Assembly (NCBI GenBank): GCA_002367635.1 | Contig: DFDI01000023.1 | Location: forward strand, 264 to 44,745 | Length of the DNA: 44,482 bases | Direction of reading: 5' to 3' | Source of the DNA: Betaproteobacteria bacterium UBA3031 | GTDB lineage: Bacteria; Pseudomonadota; Gammaproteobacteria; Burkholderiales; Eutrophovitaceae | Part shown: one piece after another, positions 24,618-32,367 of the stretch | Position numbering within the stretch: the stretch's first letter is position 1 | How the letters are laid out: every line of letters starts with the position of its first letter | Program-made: the position numbers and the translations under genes | Notes under the pieces: model-generated | Seen by the model: the letters and a program-made list of their open reading frames with translations, nothing else | Told to the model about the DNA's origin: nothing | Databases searched by the model: none

Positions 24618-26432
24618 TTATTGTGGTAATTCGAAGACGTAGAGGACGTTACTAGGAACCTGAGCTTTGAGTTCAGGGGTTGCGCTAACAAACCACTGAG
24701 GCCAAGCGCCACCGAGGCCAACTTCAATAGCAACATACTGCTTGCCACCTGCCATATAGGTCATTGGTGGGGCATTGATTGCTGATCCTGTCTCGAATCT
24801 CCAAAGCTCTTCTAGGGTTACTGCGTCATGTGCAACTACAGCACCTTCAGCATAACCAGAGAATACTAGTCCACCAGCGGTGGTAAGTAATCCACCTAAT
24901 TGTGGGTACTTGGTTGAATGCTTCGCTACGACTTTACCCGTTTGCACGTCAATCGCAGTGATGCTTCCCCAGATACGTCCGCAATCTGGATCTTCATATG
25001 TTGAGTAAGGCGCGCCACCTAGGAACAACTGACGTGGCTTGTGTTGTCCAGGAACAGTTACCTCAGTAAACGCTTTATTACATCCATCAATAGTAGGGAT
25101 GTAATAGTAGTTAGTTTGAGGGCTGTACGCTGTTGGTGGCCAATTTTTGCCGCCCATGTGTCCAGGCTTCAATGTGCCTTCGACGGTTCCACGACCTTCC
25201 GTAGATGTGCCGCGCATTGCTGCGGTGCCAGGAACGTAGGTTTGCACATCAACGCTAGGATCATAGCTGTTTGGTCGGCAATTCTCATCAAGACCGCCAC
25301 TCCAGTTTATTTCCTCAACAAATTGAGTTGCCCACAGACATTTACCTGTTACGCGGTCAAGTGCATATGCGTAACCGTTTCTGTTTGCGTGCAATGTAGC
25401 GCGCTGGAATTTGCCTTCGATATTGGTATCAACAAATGTGTTTTCATTGATTGAGTCGAAGTCATAAGGATCGTTAGGTGTATGTTGGAAGCCCCAAACG
25501 ATTTCTCCAGTGTCTGCGTCTAAAGCTAGCGTGCTGTCAGTCCAGAGGTTATCTCCTGGGCGGTATGCTGAATCCCAGTCAGGTCCTGGATTTGCGGTGC
25601 CCCAAACGATGATATTTAGTTCTGGATCCCATGAGCCGGTGACCCATGTTGTGCCACCGCCTGTTTTCCATGCGCCGTAGTCATCTTTCCAGGTCTCTGA
25701 GCCTGGCTCGCCTGGAGCAGGAACGGTGTAGGTTCTCCAAACTTGCTCACCCGTTTTAATGTCTATAGCTTCTAAGTAACCACGAACACCAAATTCGGCA
25801 CCAGCCATACCAGTAATAACTTTGTCCCCGGCAATAAGTGGTGCGCCGGTAATGGTTTCACCATTACCTGGGTCAGCAACTTGAGCCTCCCAAACAAGCG
25901 TGCCATCAATCTTGTTAATTGCTACGATTCGACCATCAATAACTGGAGAAATCACGAAGTCATCAGCGAGAGCAACGCCTCGGTTGTTAATGCCGCAGCA
26001 TGCAACAGTAGTCGCGTAGTCCCTATCTGGAGCGGGATCATATTGCCAAACGATACGAGGGCTTCCGCCGTTTGTATCAAGCTTGGTGACCACACCCCAA
26101 CCAGTGGTTATGTATAAGAATCCGTCTTCAGCAATTGGCGTGCCTTCTAAGCCGGCAAATGGGAAAGCAATAACTTCTTTTCCGCCGCCTTGGGTTCCAC
26201 CCATCGCAAATGTGAATGCGACTTTAAGATCTTTAACATTTGTTTTGTTGATGTGAGCAAGGCCTGAGTAGCGGTGAGCCTCCAAGTTTCCGTGGTGGTT
26301 CAGCCAGTTCCCAGGTTCTTTTTCGCTGTTGATGAGACGGTCGGTAGTAACGGTTCCAGCAATCGCTGAAACGGCTAGCGTGGCGCCAGCTAAAGCTACT
26401 CCGAAACGTCCGAGTGACGTTTTGAGTTTCAT
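24618..26432 (-). CDS. PQQ-dependent alcohol dehydrogenase with lanthanide-type active site
   Basis: A 604-residue periplasmic quinoprotein of the methanol/ethanol dehydrogenase family, with a signal peptide (cleavage near residue 26, AIA). Active-site landmarks by comparison with methanol dehydrogenases: adjacent Cys145-Cys146 that bind over the cofactor, Glu213 (GAEFGVRG), Asn281 (GTANPGPDW), catalytic Asp324 and Asp326 in YDFDSINE, and Arg351 (ANRNGYAYALDR). The second Asp, two residues after the catalytic one, is the hallmark of XoxF/ExaF/PedH-type enzymes that use a lanthanide instead of calcium. Propeller W-motifs such as VYALD-type DADTGEIVWGF are seen. A promoter with an operator-like repeat lies upstream, and a cytochrome c follows. 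The substrate (methanol, other alcohol or aldehyde) is not decided by sequence. Confidence 0.88.
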   Translation of the reverse strand: MKLKTSLGRFGVALAGATLAVSAIAGTVTTDRLINSEKEPGNWLNHHGNLEAHRYSGLAHINKTNVKDLKVAFTFAMGGTQGGGKEVIAFPFAGLEGTPIAEDGFLYITTGWGVVTKLDTNGGSPRIVWQYDPAPDRDYATTVACCGINNRGVALADDFVISPVIDGRIVAINKIDGTLVWEAQVADPGNGETITGAPLIAGDKVITGMAGAEFGVRGYLEAIDIKTGEQVWRTYTVPAPGEPGSETWKDDYGAWKTGGGTTWVTGSWDPELNIIVWGTANPGPDWDSAYRPGDNLWTDSTLALDADTGEIVWGFQHTPNDPYDFDSINENTFVDTNIEGKFQRATLHANRNGYAYALDRVTGKCLWATQFVEEINWSGGLDENCRPNSYDPSVDVQTYVPGTAAMRGTSTEGRGTVEGTLKPGHMGGKNWPPTAYSPQTNYYYIPTIDGCNKAFTEVTVPGQHKPRQLFLGGAPYSTYEDPDCGRIWGSITAIDVQTGKVVAKHSTKYPQLGGLLTTAGGLVFSGYAEGAVVAHDAVTLEELWRFETGSAINAPPMTYMAGGKQYVAIEVGLGGAWPQWFVSATPELKAQVPSNVLYVFELPQ

Positions 26433-26557
26433 AAAATCTCCTCCCGAAGAATTATTGATATAGAGCCTTTATTATTTATATTAATAAATAAAATCAGGCG
26501 CGTTGGATATCAGCGCTTCTTTTTTGAATTCAGAATGCATTGAATACCCATATATTT

Positions 26558-26585
26558 ATTCTATACCACTGGTCAGTGTGGTCAA
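26558..26585 (-). promoter_or_regulatory. Promoter with spacer inverted repeat for the quinoprotein gene
   Basis: Read on the minus strand: TTGACC (26585-26580), a 16-base spacer and TAGAAT (26563-26558), each five of six consensus bases. The spacer contains CACTG-AC-CAGTG (26578-26567), a perfect 5-2-5 inverted repeat placed between the -35 and -10, a classical position for a repressor site. The 5' leader would be about 120 bases. Confidence 0.55.
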
Positions 26586-26659
26586 GAGGTCCATAAGGGG
26601 TGTAAAACCACAATCCGCTGCAAGCAGATGTGTTTGAAATTGGGCGCGGAATCAGACTA

Positions 26660-26687
26660 TTGACAATGAACCATTTTGACATATAAC
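26660..26687 (+). promoter_or_regulatory. Consensus-like promoter pointing antisense into the outer-membrane protein gene
   Basis: A perfect TTGACA (26660-26665), a 16-base spacer and TATAAC (26682-26687). The -10 lies inside a perfect 7-2-7 inverted repeat ACATATA-AC-TATATGT (26679-26694). No plus-strand gene follows; a transcript from here would run antisense to the end of the gene at 26735-28114. Confidence 0.4.
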
Positions 26688-26734
26688 TATATGTTTTTAA
26701 TGTGACTTTTTGGGCGCCGTGTTAATGAAATGAT

Positions 26735-28114
26735 TTAAAAGAAATATCTGAGTTCTGCGAATGCGGATTTATTGTTCTTTTGAAGCCCAAAAATAGTGTC
26801 AGAAGCTCCATCAAAATATTCTAAACCAGTGGTGGCTTTCAAATGATCGTTGATGGAATAGGTCACCTTTGGGCGAACAGCGTAACCATGTCGTTGGAGC
26901 AGCGTGCTGGAGGAAAAATCAGCTTCAAGCGTATCGTTAAGCCATTTTTTCCCTACACGAAAACTAATGCCGTATTCCTCTTTATCGAGTTGATGGTTGG
27001 CTAGGGCGCCCAATGAAGCTACCGCCCTTTGAGATTCATTAACGATTTCTCTGGGATCTTTATAATCATCAACCCTTCGATAAACACCTTGGACGATAGC
27101 GCTTAAATTGTTTCCAAAGTCTCGTTCAACACCAACGACAACATGCATGAATGAATTTTTTATAAAATCATCTAGCCCTGATTGATCTTTCGTTTCCGTG
27201 TGCGCCGCTTCGATAGCATACCGATTAGAGCCCACGATCGTCGCAAAATCGGCGCCTATAATATCGACTTTATTGTATTGTTGCTGGACCAAGATATCAG
27301 CACCGGAGGTTCCCGTAATAGCTAAGTCAGCATTCAGGTCAAACCCGGAAAAATAAGAAATAGACCAATCAATATTACCTCCAGATTGATCAAACTTTAT
27401 TGCATATTGGTGATGGTCTTCAGGAATGTTATGAACAAACTGTAATCCAGGTGTGTTTGCGGGAGGGAGTTGATTAGGTTCAAAATTCACAAGCCAAACA
27501 CCTGTGATATTGGAATGCATTCCAAATACCTTGCTGATTTTTACAGCCTCTGTCCCCATCCGCTCTTCATCAATTTCTGGTGATAATAGTGTGAAATCTC
27601 GAGGTGTAAGGTTGTCCGTGGGATTTAATCTATCGGCTCTGCCCCAAGCGATGATTTGACGTCCAAGCCTGTAATCCCATTCTCCAGATCGAAAGTGAAC
27701 GTAGATTTCTTTAACGCGATGATCACTGCTTTCACTCCCCAAAGTGTCTTGGTTATAAATATATCCATCTGCATATAGCGTGAGGCCTTGTCTTAGGCGT
27801 TTGTCGAGTGTTAGCCATGTCGAACTCGTAATGAGATCATTCTCATTATTATTTAATCGATTTGATGACCAATACCCACCCCGTAATGAACCTGTGATTC
27901 CCAGCTCATTCATCGGCGAATACCAATTTGCACTAGATTTTTCGTGCTCGCCTTCAAAACTCATTTCTGGAATCAACGATGGCTCATCAGCCATAACTGG
28001 ATCATTATCTTGCGATAATGCTTTTTGATTGCTGAGAAATAAAAAAGCTATTAAAAAAGCGACTCCATAAATTTGAAGTCGCTTCGATTTAAAAACCAAC
28101 AACTCTCTAGTCAT
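26735..28114 (-). CDS. Outer-membrane beta-barrel protein of the MMPL/LolA-like operon
   Basis: 459 residues with a signal peptide (hydrophobic VAFLIAFLFLSNQKALSQ), a short linker and a beta barrel ending in aromatic LRYFF, the outer-membrane insertion signal. Characteristic segments are LRGGYWSSNR, GRQIIAWGRADRLNPTDNLTPRDFTLL and DEERMGTEAVK, shared by DUF1302/alginate-export-like barrels that occur with MMPL transporters. Its start overlaps the stop of the LolA-like gene by four bases (ATGA). It is the last gene of a three-gene operon and probably gives the outer-membrane step of transport. Confidence 0.75.
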   Translation of the reverse strand: MTRELLVFKSKRLQIYGVAFLIAFLFLSNQKALSQDNDPVMADEPSLIPEMSFEGEHEKSSANWYSPMNELGITGSLRGGYWSSNRLNNNENDLITSSTWLTLDKRLRQGLTLYADGYIYNQDTLGSESSDHRVKEIYVHFRSGEWDYRLGRQIIAWGRADRLNPTDNLTPRDFTLLSPEIDEERMGTEAVKISKVFGMHSNITGVWLVNFEPNQLPPANTPGLQFVHNIPEDHHQYAIKFDQSGGNIDWSISYFSGFDLNADLAITGTSGADILVQQQYNKVDIIGADFATIVGSNRYAIEAAHTETKDQSGLDDFIKNSFMHVVVGVERDFGNNLSAIVQGVYRRVDDYKDPREIVNESQRAVASLGALANHQLDKEEYGISFRVGKKWLNDTLEADFSSSTLLQRHGYAVRPKVTYSINDHLKATTGLEYFDGASDTIFGLQKNNKSAFAELRYFF

Positions 28115-28926
28115 TCACTTTCCATATATCGTTTTGTGAAATAAGAATCTTTGACGCCTACATTCACTTTTAGTTTGTCCACTTTGACAATCGTTGAGTG
28201 GCCTGAAATTACGTTAGTTGCTCTTAACTCCATTGCTGCCCACCTGTTTTTATCTGGCTCGATAAGCTGTAAATCTTTAAAGCTCATTTGCTTGTACAGC
28301 GCTCCCGATAGGTTGTACATTTCTGCCTTACGTGTTACGTAAGCTTCTTTTTGAATCCAAGAGACACGCTTCGAGTAACCAGTATTATTCGCAGTTGTTT
28401 TATTTTTTGGCGTTGACTCAATTAGATAGCACTCAAAACCGTCAATTAGCTCTTCTCCCGCAATGGTATGGTCCCAATCTTGAACTTTATGCCCAATTAC
28501 GTCCCCATATGAAAAGTCAGTTCCAACAAAACTATCCCTTTTGTTACTGGAAACAAGTCTCCGAACTTTTTTCATACTAGGTAGATAAAGCCAAATATCA
28601 TCGTCCTTCTCAGATTGTTCGATCAACAGGGATACCACGCCCCGAACGTCGGTAGGCTCGATAAATCGAGTCATTCGCATATTGTCAATCCCATTTTTTT
28701 GCAGCTTGGTCGTTCCGAATGTCTTACGCACGCGCTCTTTACCTGATTTATTTCTCAGAATGAATGTGCTCTCGGATTCTGAGTCCGTAACTTTAGTTAT
28801 AACGAAATTCTTCTCCATGATTTCAGCCGCAGACTGAGCGAAACTTGCCAGCGGCGTGAGACAGAAGATGGCACCAAGCGCTAAAAATGTCGCATTGAAT
28901 GCAAACGTTGTTGCATTTATTTTCAT
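28111..28926 (-). CDS. LolA-fold periplasmic protein (outer membrane lipoprotein-sorting protein family)
   Basis: 271 residues with a signal peptide (cleavage after SFA). The conserved block IWLYLPSMKKVRRLVSSN followed by RDSFVGTDFSYGDV is diagnostic for the LolA-like family (PF17131-type) found next to MMPL transporters. The fold is an open barrel that can carry a lipid or hydrophobic molecule. It overlaps both neighbours by four bases and is thus tightly coupled to the transporter and the barrel protein. It is not the housekeeping LolA, which is shorter and not linked to an RND pump. Confidence 0.82.
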   Translation of the reverse strand: MKINATTFAFNATFLALGAIFCLTPLASFAQSAAEIMEKNFVITKVTDSESESTFILRNKSGKERVRKTFGTTKLQKNGIDNMRMTRFIEPTDVRGVVSLLIEQSEKDDDIWLYLPSMKKVRRLVSSNKRDSFVGTDFSYGDVIGHKVQDWDHTIAGEELIDGFECYLIESTPKNKTTANNTGYSKRVSWIQKEAYVTRKAEMYNLSGALYKQMSFKDLQLIEPDKNRWAAMELRATNVISGHSTIVKVDKLKVNVGVKDSYFTKRYMESE

Positions 28927-31526
28927 TTTTTCACTCCATCAAAGATGAATTTTGGTCTGAATTTGAGTATCAGAGACGGCATTACTGTTAGAGCTGCTGT
29001 AACGCTCACAATCATCGCTGTACCTATTAAAAATGCCGTCCAGGTGTGCGGGTAGTATCCGCGCGAGAATGCTTGTACGGCATACCCCCCAGTCACAGCT
29101 GCTGCTACAAACAAACAAGCCGTCCCAGCAGTGCGAAGCACTTTATGAAAGGCTTCATCGACTCCTGTACCCTTTGCAAGCTCCTCTCTCAGACGGAAAA
29201 GCATATATATCGCATAGTCTGCTCCAATTCCGATAGCTAGCGAGGATACTAACGCGGTGGGGATATTTAAACTCAGCCCCAGTATGCCCATTAGCCCCAT
29301 GTTAGTTAAAACAGATAGCAGCAATGGCGTGACGACGAGCAATCCAGCCACCGGGGTTCGAAAAATAATCGAGGCGAACAAAAACACTACTCCGGCAATT
29401 TGAGCAATATTAAGCAGTTTATCCTTCACGATAACTTCTGCTAGAGCCGCACTTTGAGCAACGCTTCCTCCAACATTCACAGTCACCGTTGATGGAAATT
29501 TTTCATCAACGAAATTCTGAATATTACTCCATAGAGTAAGCATGTCGGTGGTGTTGTCGCTGTGAGTAAATATGACCATATTGGCTAACTTGTAGTCGTA
29601 GTCTACGTACGGATCAAAATCCCCAGGTGAGCCCGACATAGAGTAGATCAATAGGTATTCAGCTATCGTGTTTCTGTTGTCTGGTATCCGATAATAACTA
29701 GGATCGTCAGCATGCATTGACTTGTTCATTTGTTTAATGAAGTCAGCTATGGACATAACCTTACCGATATTGGGTTCAGTTTCGATAAATCGAGCTAATT
29801 GATCCATCGCTTTTAGAACAGCCGGATCTTTAATGGCGTCTTGTTCCTCGCCTTCAATCATAAGATAAATCGTGTTGGTTCCTGCCATTCGCTCATTAAG
29901 CGCACGATCGTTTTGCATCACCTCTAAGTCTGGTGAGAAATAGCCTTTTAAAGAGCTTTCGATACTCAATTTTGACATCCCATAAATAGAAACAACTATT
30001 AAAACCGCTGTAATACTAAAGATATGTTTTCTATTCGGCCCGAGAATGGTTCTCGCATAAAAACCAGTGATTCTGTCCCAGACTCTTTCCTCCTGCTCTA
30101 AGTTGGTTTCGCCTTGGCTTGGGGGTGGAAGAATGGCTCTTAGCGCTGGAATGAATGTCATTTCAACTACTAAGACACTAAGAATTCCAATGCCGGAAAA
30201 TATACCAAAAACCCTGATGGACACTATGTCAAAAACCATTAACGAGAAAAACCCGCAAGATGCTACGATGCCTGCCGTCAGCATGACAGGGCCAATTTTC
30301 ACGATAGAGTCAATCACAGCTTGGCGATTTGCGGAAATGCTGGCGTCATCGGCAACGATACTCTTCGGTTTGAAAATATAAATAATTAATCGTATTGATG
30401 CCCAAAGGAAAAACAGCCAAACCGGTATCAGTGAAACCGAACCTACCTGGAGAGTTGCCGACACACCGTCGCTGAGTTCGCCTGTTTGAAAGCCTTTGTA
30501 AAGACCCCATAAGACTGGAACGCCAAGCATGATCGGTGATAGCTTCCCGAGAACACGACTCACATCGAAGAATTTTGTTTTCGTATATTGAGCTCCATTT
30601 GGTTGGGCATTATTGTATTCTTCGTAGTACCTCTTCAGCAGCTGCACTGCATGTCCAGCACCAACTGCCAGGACTAAGGTTGGCGTTAACGTATTAAATA
30701 TATCCAGCGGGACATTCGCGAGTCCCATGAAACCCAGCGCCCAGATCACTGCGATTATAGGGGTCACTAATGGAAGTATTAATCCTTGTAGGGTTCGAAA
30801 TGCCTCAAAATGAATAATCCCGATAATGATTATCGCAATCATTAATAAGAAAGGGGTTCTTTCAGCAAATTTCTCGATTAACGCTATAAAAGGGGGGTAC
30901 CCCGTAACTTCAATGGTGACTGAGTCATCTCGCTCTGTGTCAACGGCTTCACTGATGCGATCCGAGACATATGTAAACCCGACGCGACCTTCTTTTTTAT
31001 CTTCGGGAGATGCATCTCTGACCTCGGCGAGGATTGTTAGGGTTTTAAAGTCCTCTGAGACAACTGAATTCATATACGAATTATTGCGAAGTAATGCCTC
31101 TTTCAAGGCTGCCAAACCCTCAGGTGTAGTCGGCACTTCCTCCATCATCTGTTGGACCTGCATCCCATCCTCAGTACCTTTGATATCCTTGACTCTGCTG
31201 GCTGCCACCGATAACAGGTTTGTTTGAACAACTCGCGGCGTCTCGCTCAGTCTTTGCGTAATTCGTTGGACTTTGGCAAGAATCTCAGGCTGGAATACAT
31301 CGCCATCTTTTGCAGTTACGCCTATCGCGGCAACGTATCGTGATCCAAATACTTCTTCGATCTTAAGAGTGGTTGATACGAAAGGATGAGATTGAGGAAC
31401 AATAGTATTTGGGTCAATGATAACGGTCAGGTTCCCGAGGTTTTTTACGAAAAAAACCGTTAATCCAAGAATGACCGCGATAACGAGCCAGCGCAACCGG
31501 ACGATTAATTCAATATAGTTCCGCAT
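28923..31526 (-). CDS. MMPL/RND superfamily transporter
   Basis: An 867-residue inner-membrane transporter with the duplicated layout of the family: one N-terminal membrane segment (VIAVILGLTVFFVKNL), a large periplasmic loop (about residues 35-215), a five-segment bundle (including FLLMIAIIIIGIIHFEAF), then the repeat starting near IFSITAVLIVVSIYG, a second loop and the last bundle (SLAIGIGADYAIYMLFRLREE). It is driven by the proton gradient. The group without HAE1-type partners moves lipids, hopanoids or other hydrophobic compounds. GGAGGAG precedes the ATG. It is the first gene of the coupled transporter / LolA-like / barrel operon. Confidence 0.9.
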   Translation of the reverse strand: MRNYIELIVRLRWLVIAVILGLTVFFVKNLGNLTVIIDPNTIVPQSHPFVSTTLKIEEVFGSRYVAAIGVTAKDGDVFQPEILAKVQRITQRLSETPRVVQTNLLSVAASRVKDIKGTEDGMQVQQMMEEVPTTPEGLAALKEALLRNNSYMNSVVSEDFKTLTILAEVRDASPEDKKEGRVGFTYVSDRISEAVDTERDDSVTIEVTGYPPFIALIEKFAERTPFLLMIAIIIIGIIHFEAFRTLQGLILPLVTPIIAVIWALGFMGLANVPLDIFNTLTPTLVLAVGAGHAVQLLKRYYEEYNNAQPNGAQYTKTKFFDVSRVLGKLSPIMLGVPVLWGLYKGFQTGELSDGVSATLQVGSVSLIPVWLFFLWASIRLIIYIFKPKSIVADDASISANRQAVIDSIVKIGPVMLTAGIVASCGFFSLMVFDIVSIRVFGIFSGIGILSVLVVEMTFIPALRAILPPPSQGETNLEQEERVWDRITGFYARTILGPNRKHIFSITAVLIVVSIYGMSKLSIESSLKGYFSPDLEVMQNDRALNERMAGTNTIYLMIEGEEQDAIKDPAVLKAMDQLARFIETEPNIGKVMSIADFIKQMNKSMHADDPSYYRIPDNRNTIAEYLLIYSMSGSPGDFDPYVDYDYKLANMVIFTHSDNTTDMLTLWSNIQNFVDEKFPSTVTVNVGGSVAQSAALAEVIVKDKLLNIAQIAGVVFLFASIIFRTPVAGLLVVTPLLLSVLTNMGLMGILGLSLNIPTALVSSLAIGIGADYAIYMLFRLREELAKGTGVDEAFHKVLRTAGTACLFVAAAVTGGYAVQAFSRGYYPHTWTAFLIGTAMIVSVTAALTVMPSLILKFRPKFIFDGVKK

Positions 31527-31552
31527 AACTCCTCCAAAATTTTAAATTTTTA

Positions 31553-31572
31553 CTAAAGTATTTACACTTTAG
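31553..31572. promoter_or_regulatory. Inverted repeat upstream of the RND operon
   Basis: CTAAAGT (31553-31559) and ACTTTAG (31566-31572) form a perfect 7-6-7 inverted repeat 26 bases before the transporter start, in an AT-rich gap of 137 bases. It could be an operator or a leader hairpin. On the plus strand it is followed by eight T, but no plus-strand gene precedes it. Confidence 0.4.
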
Positions 31573-31663
31573 AGTGTTTTTTTTATCTATTTAATACTAA
31601 ATTTTATTGTCTTGTTTTAATTCGCAAATTGTGGGGCTCAAGTAGTTCTCTGATTTTTGTCGA

Positions 31664-32317
31664 TTAAAATTTTCCGAATTTTAAGTAAGCTTCTTTTGGG
31701 TCTACACCGGCCATTATAGCTTCTCTAACAGCATTTTCCGTATTCAAAATCAGTTCCGCCTGAGTGATCGTTGCCTCTAAATGCTTGTTGGGAATGACTA
31801 CCGCGCCATCTAAGTCCGCCAGGATGTAGTCCTCTTTTTGAATTAAGCAATCACCGATGACAATCGGGCCACCGAGTTTGGTCGGGATCCAACGGCCAAC
31901 AATGTCTTTTGGTGTGTTGAAGGAATGGAACACAGGAAAATTGAGTCTGTTGATAATCGATACATCACGACAACCGCCGTCTACCAGATAGCCGATGACG
32001 CCGCGTTTTTGCAGCGTTTCGGCTGACAGCTCACCCATTAGCGCAACTTCATTGGTGTTGGGTTGACACACCGCGACATAATTTGGGGGGATGCTTGAGA
32101 GCAAAGACGTCCACTCGATCAAGGTCTCGTGTGGGGTATGCGACGTGGTAAGTCGCCCCTCAATCGTGAAGATAGGCCCAGCTAATTTCTGTTGCTTATT
32201 TAATGGTCTGATCGTGGGTGGCAGTACGAAGTTCTCACATCCAAATTGGCTTAATACGTCATGGACGGCTGAAGCATGTAGTTGAGAAAGTCTATTCCTC
32301 AGTGTTCGTGTCTCCAT
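31664..32317 (-). CDS. RraA / 4-hydroxy-4-methyl-2-oxoglutarate aldolase family protein
   Basis: A 217-residue protein of the RraA-like fold. The active-site segment GYLVDGGCRDVSII (Arg117, Asp118) and the loop ALMGELSAETLQ (metal-binding/phosphate region) match the HMG aldolase-type members, which cleave 4-hydroxy-2-oxo acids or decarboxylate oxaloacetate to pyruvate. I start at ATG 32317 (METRTL) behind GGGAGC; the frame extends upstream into the neighbouring dehydrogenase gene without similarity. As the last gene of a catabolic operon an aldolase role is more likely than RNase E control. Confidence 0.8.
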   Translation of the reverse strand: METRTLRNRLSQLHASAVHDVLSQFGCENFVLPPTIRPLNKQQKLAGPIFTIEGRLTTSHTPHETLIEWTSLLSSIPPNYVAVCQPNTNEVALMGELSAETLQKRGVIGYLVDGGCRDVSIINRLNFPVFHSFNTPKDIVGRWIPTKLGGPIVIGDCLIQKEDYILADLDGAVVIPNKHLEATITQAELILNTENAVREAIMAGVDPKEAYLKFGKF

Positions 32318-32367
32318 AAAAATTGCTCCCAGTGAGAGTTGTTCATTCGAATGTGACGCGGCAGCAC

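Larger units (their letters stand above)
26433..26734. other. Regulatory gap upstream of the quinoprotein gene
   Basis: These 302 bases hold a GGAGGAG-type ribosome site for the quinoprotein, a perfect 8-4-8 AT-rich inverted repeat (26472-26491) in its likely leader, its promoter (26558-26585), and a second consensus-like promoter facing right (26660-26687). No coding sequence is seen. The RND operon ends at 26735 without a convincing terminator. Confidence 0.6.

Noticed and set aside
25041..25454. 137-codon open frame on the plus strand inside the quinoprotein gene
   Set aside because: It is antisense to a strongly conserved protein, has no ribosome site, and its Cys/Arg-rich product is typical of a shadow frame.
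31553..31584. Plus-strand intrinsic terminator (dyad followed by T-run)
   Set aside because: There is no plus-strand transcription unit upstream to terminate; an operator or leader role for the minus-strand operon is more likely.
31664..32317. RNase E inhibitor RraA
   Set aside because: The fold and RD motif are shared with aldolases, and the catabolic operon context favours an aldolase/decarboxylase role.
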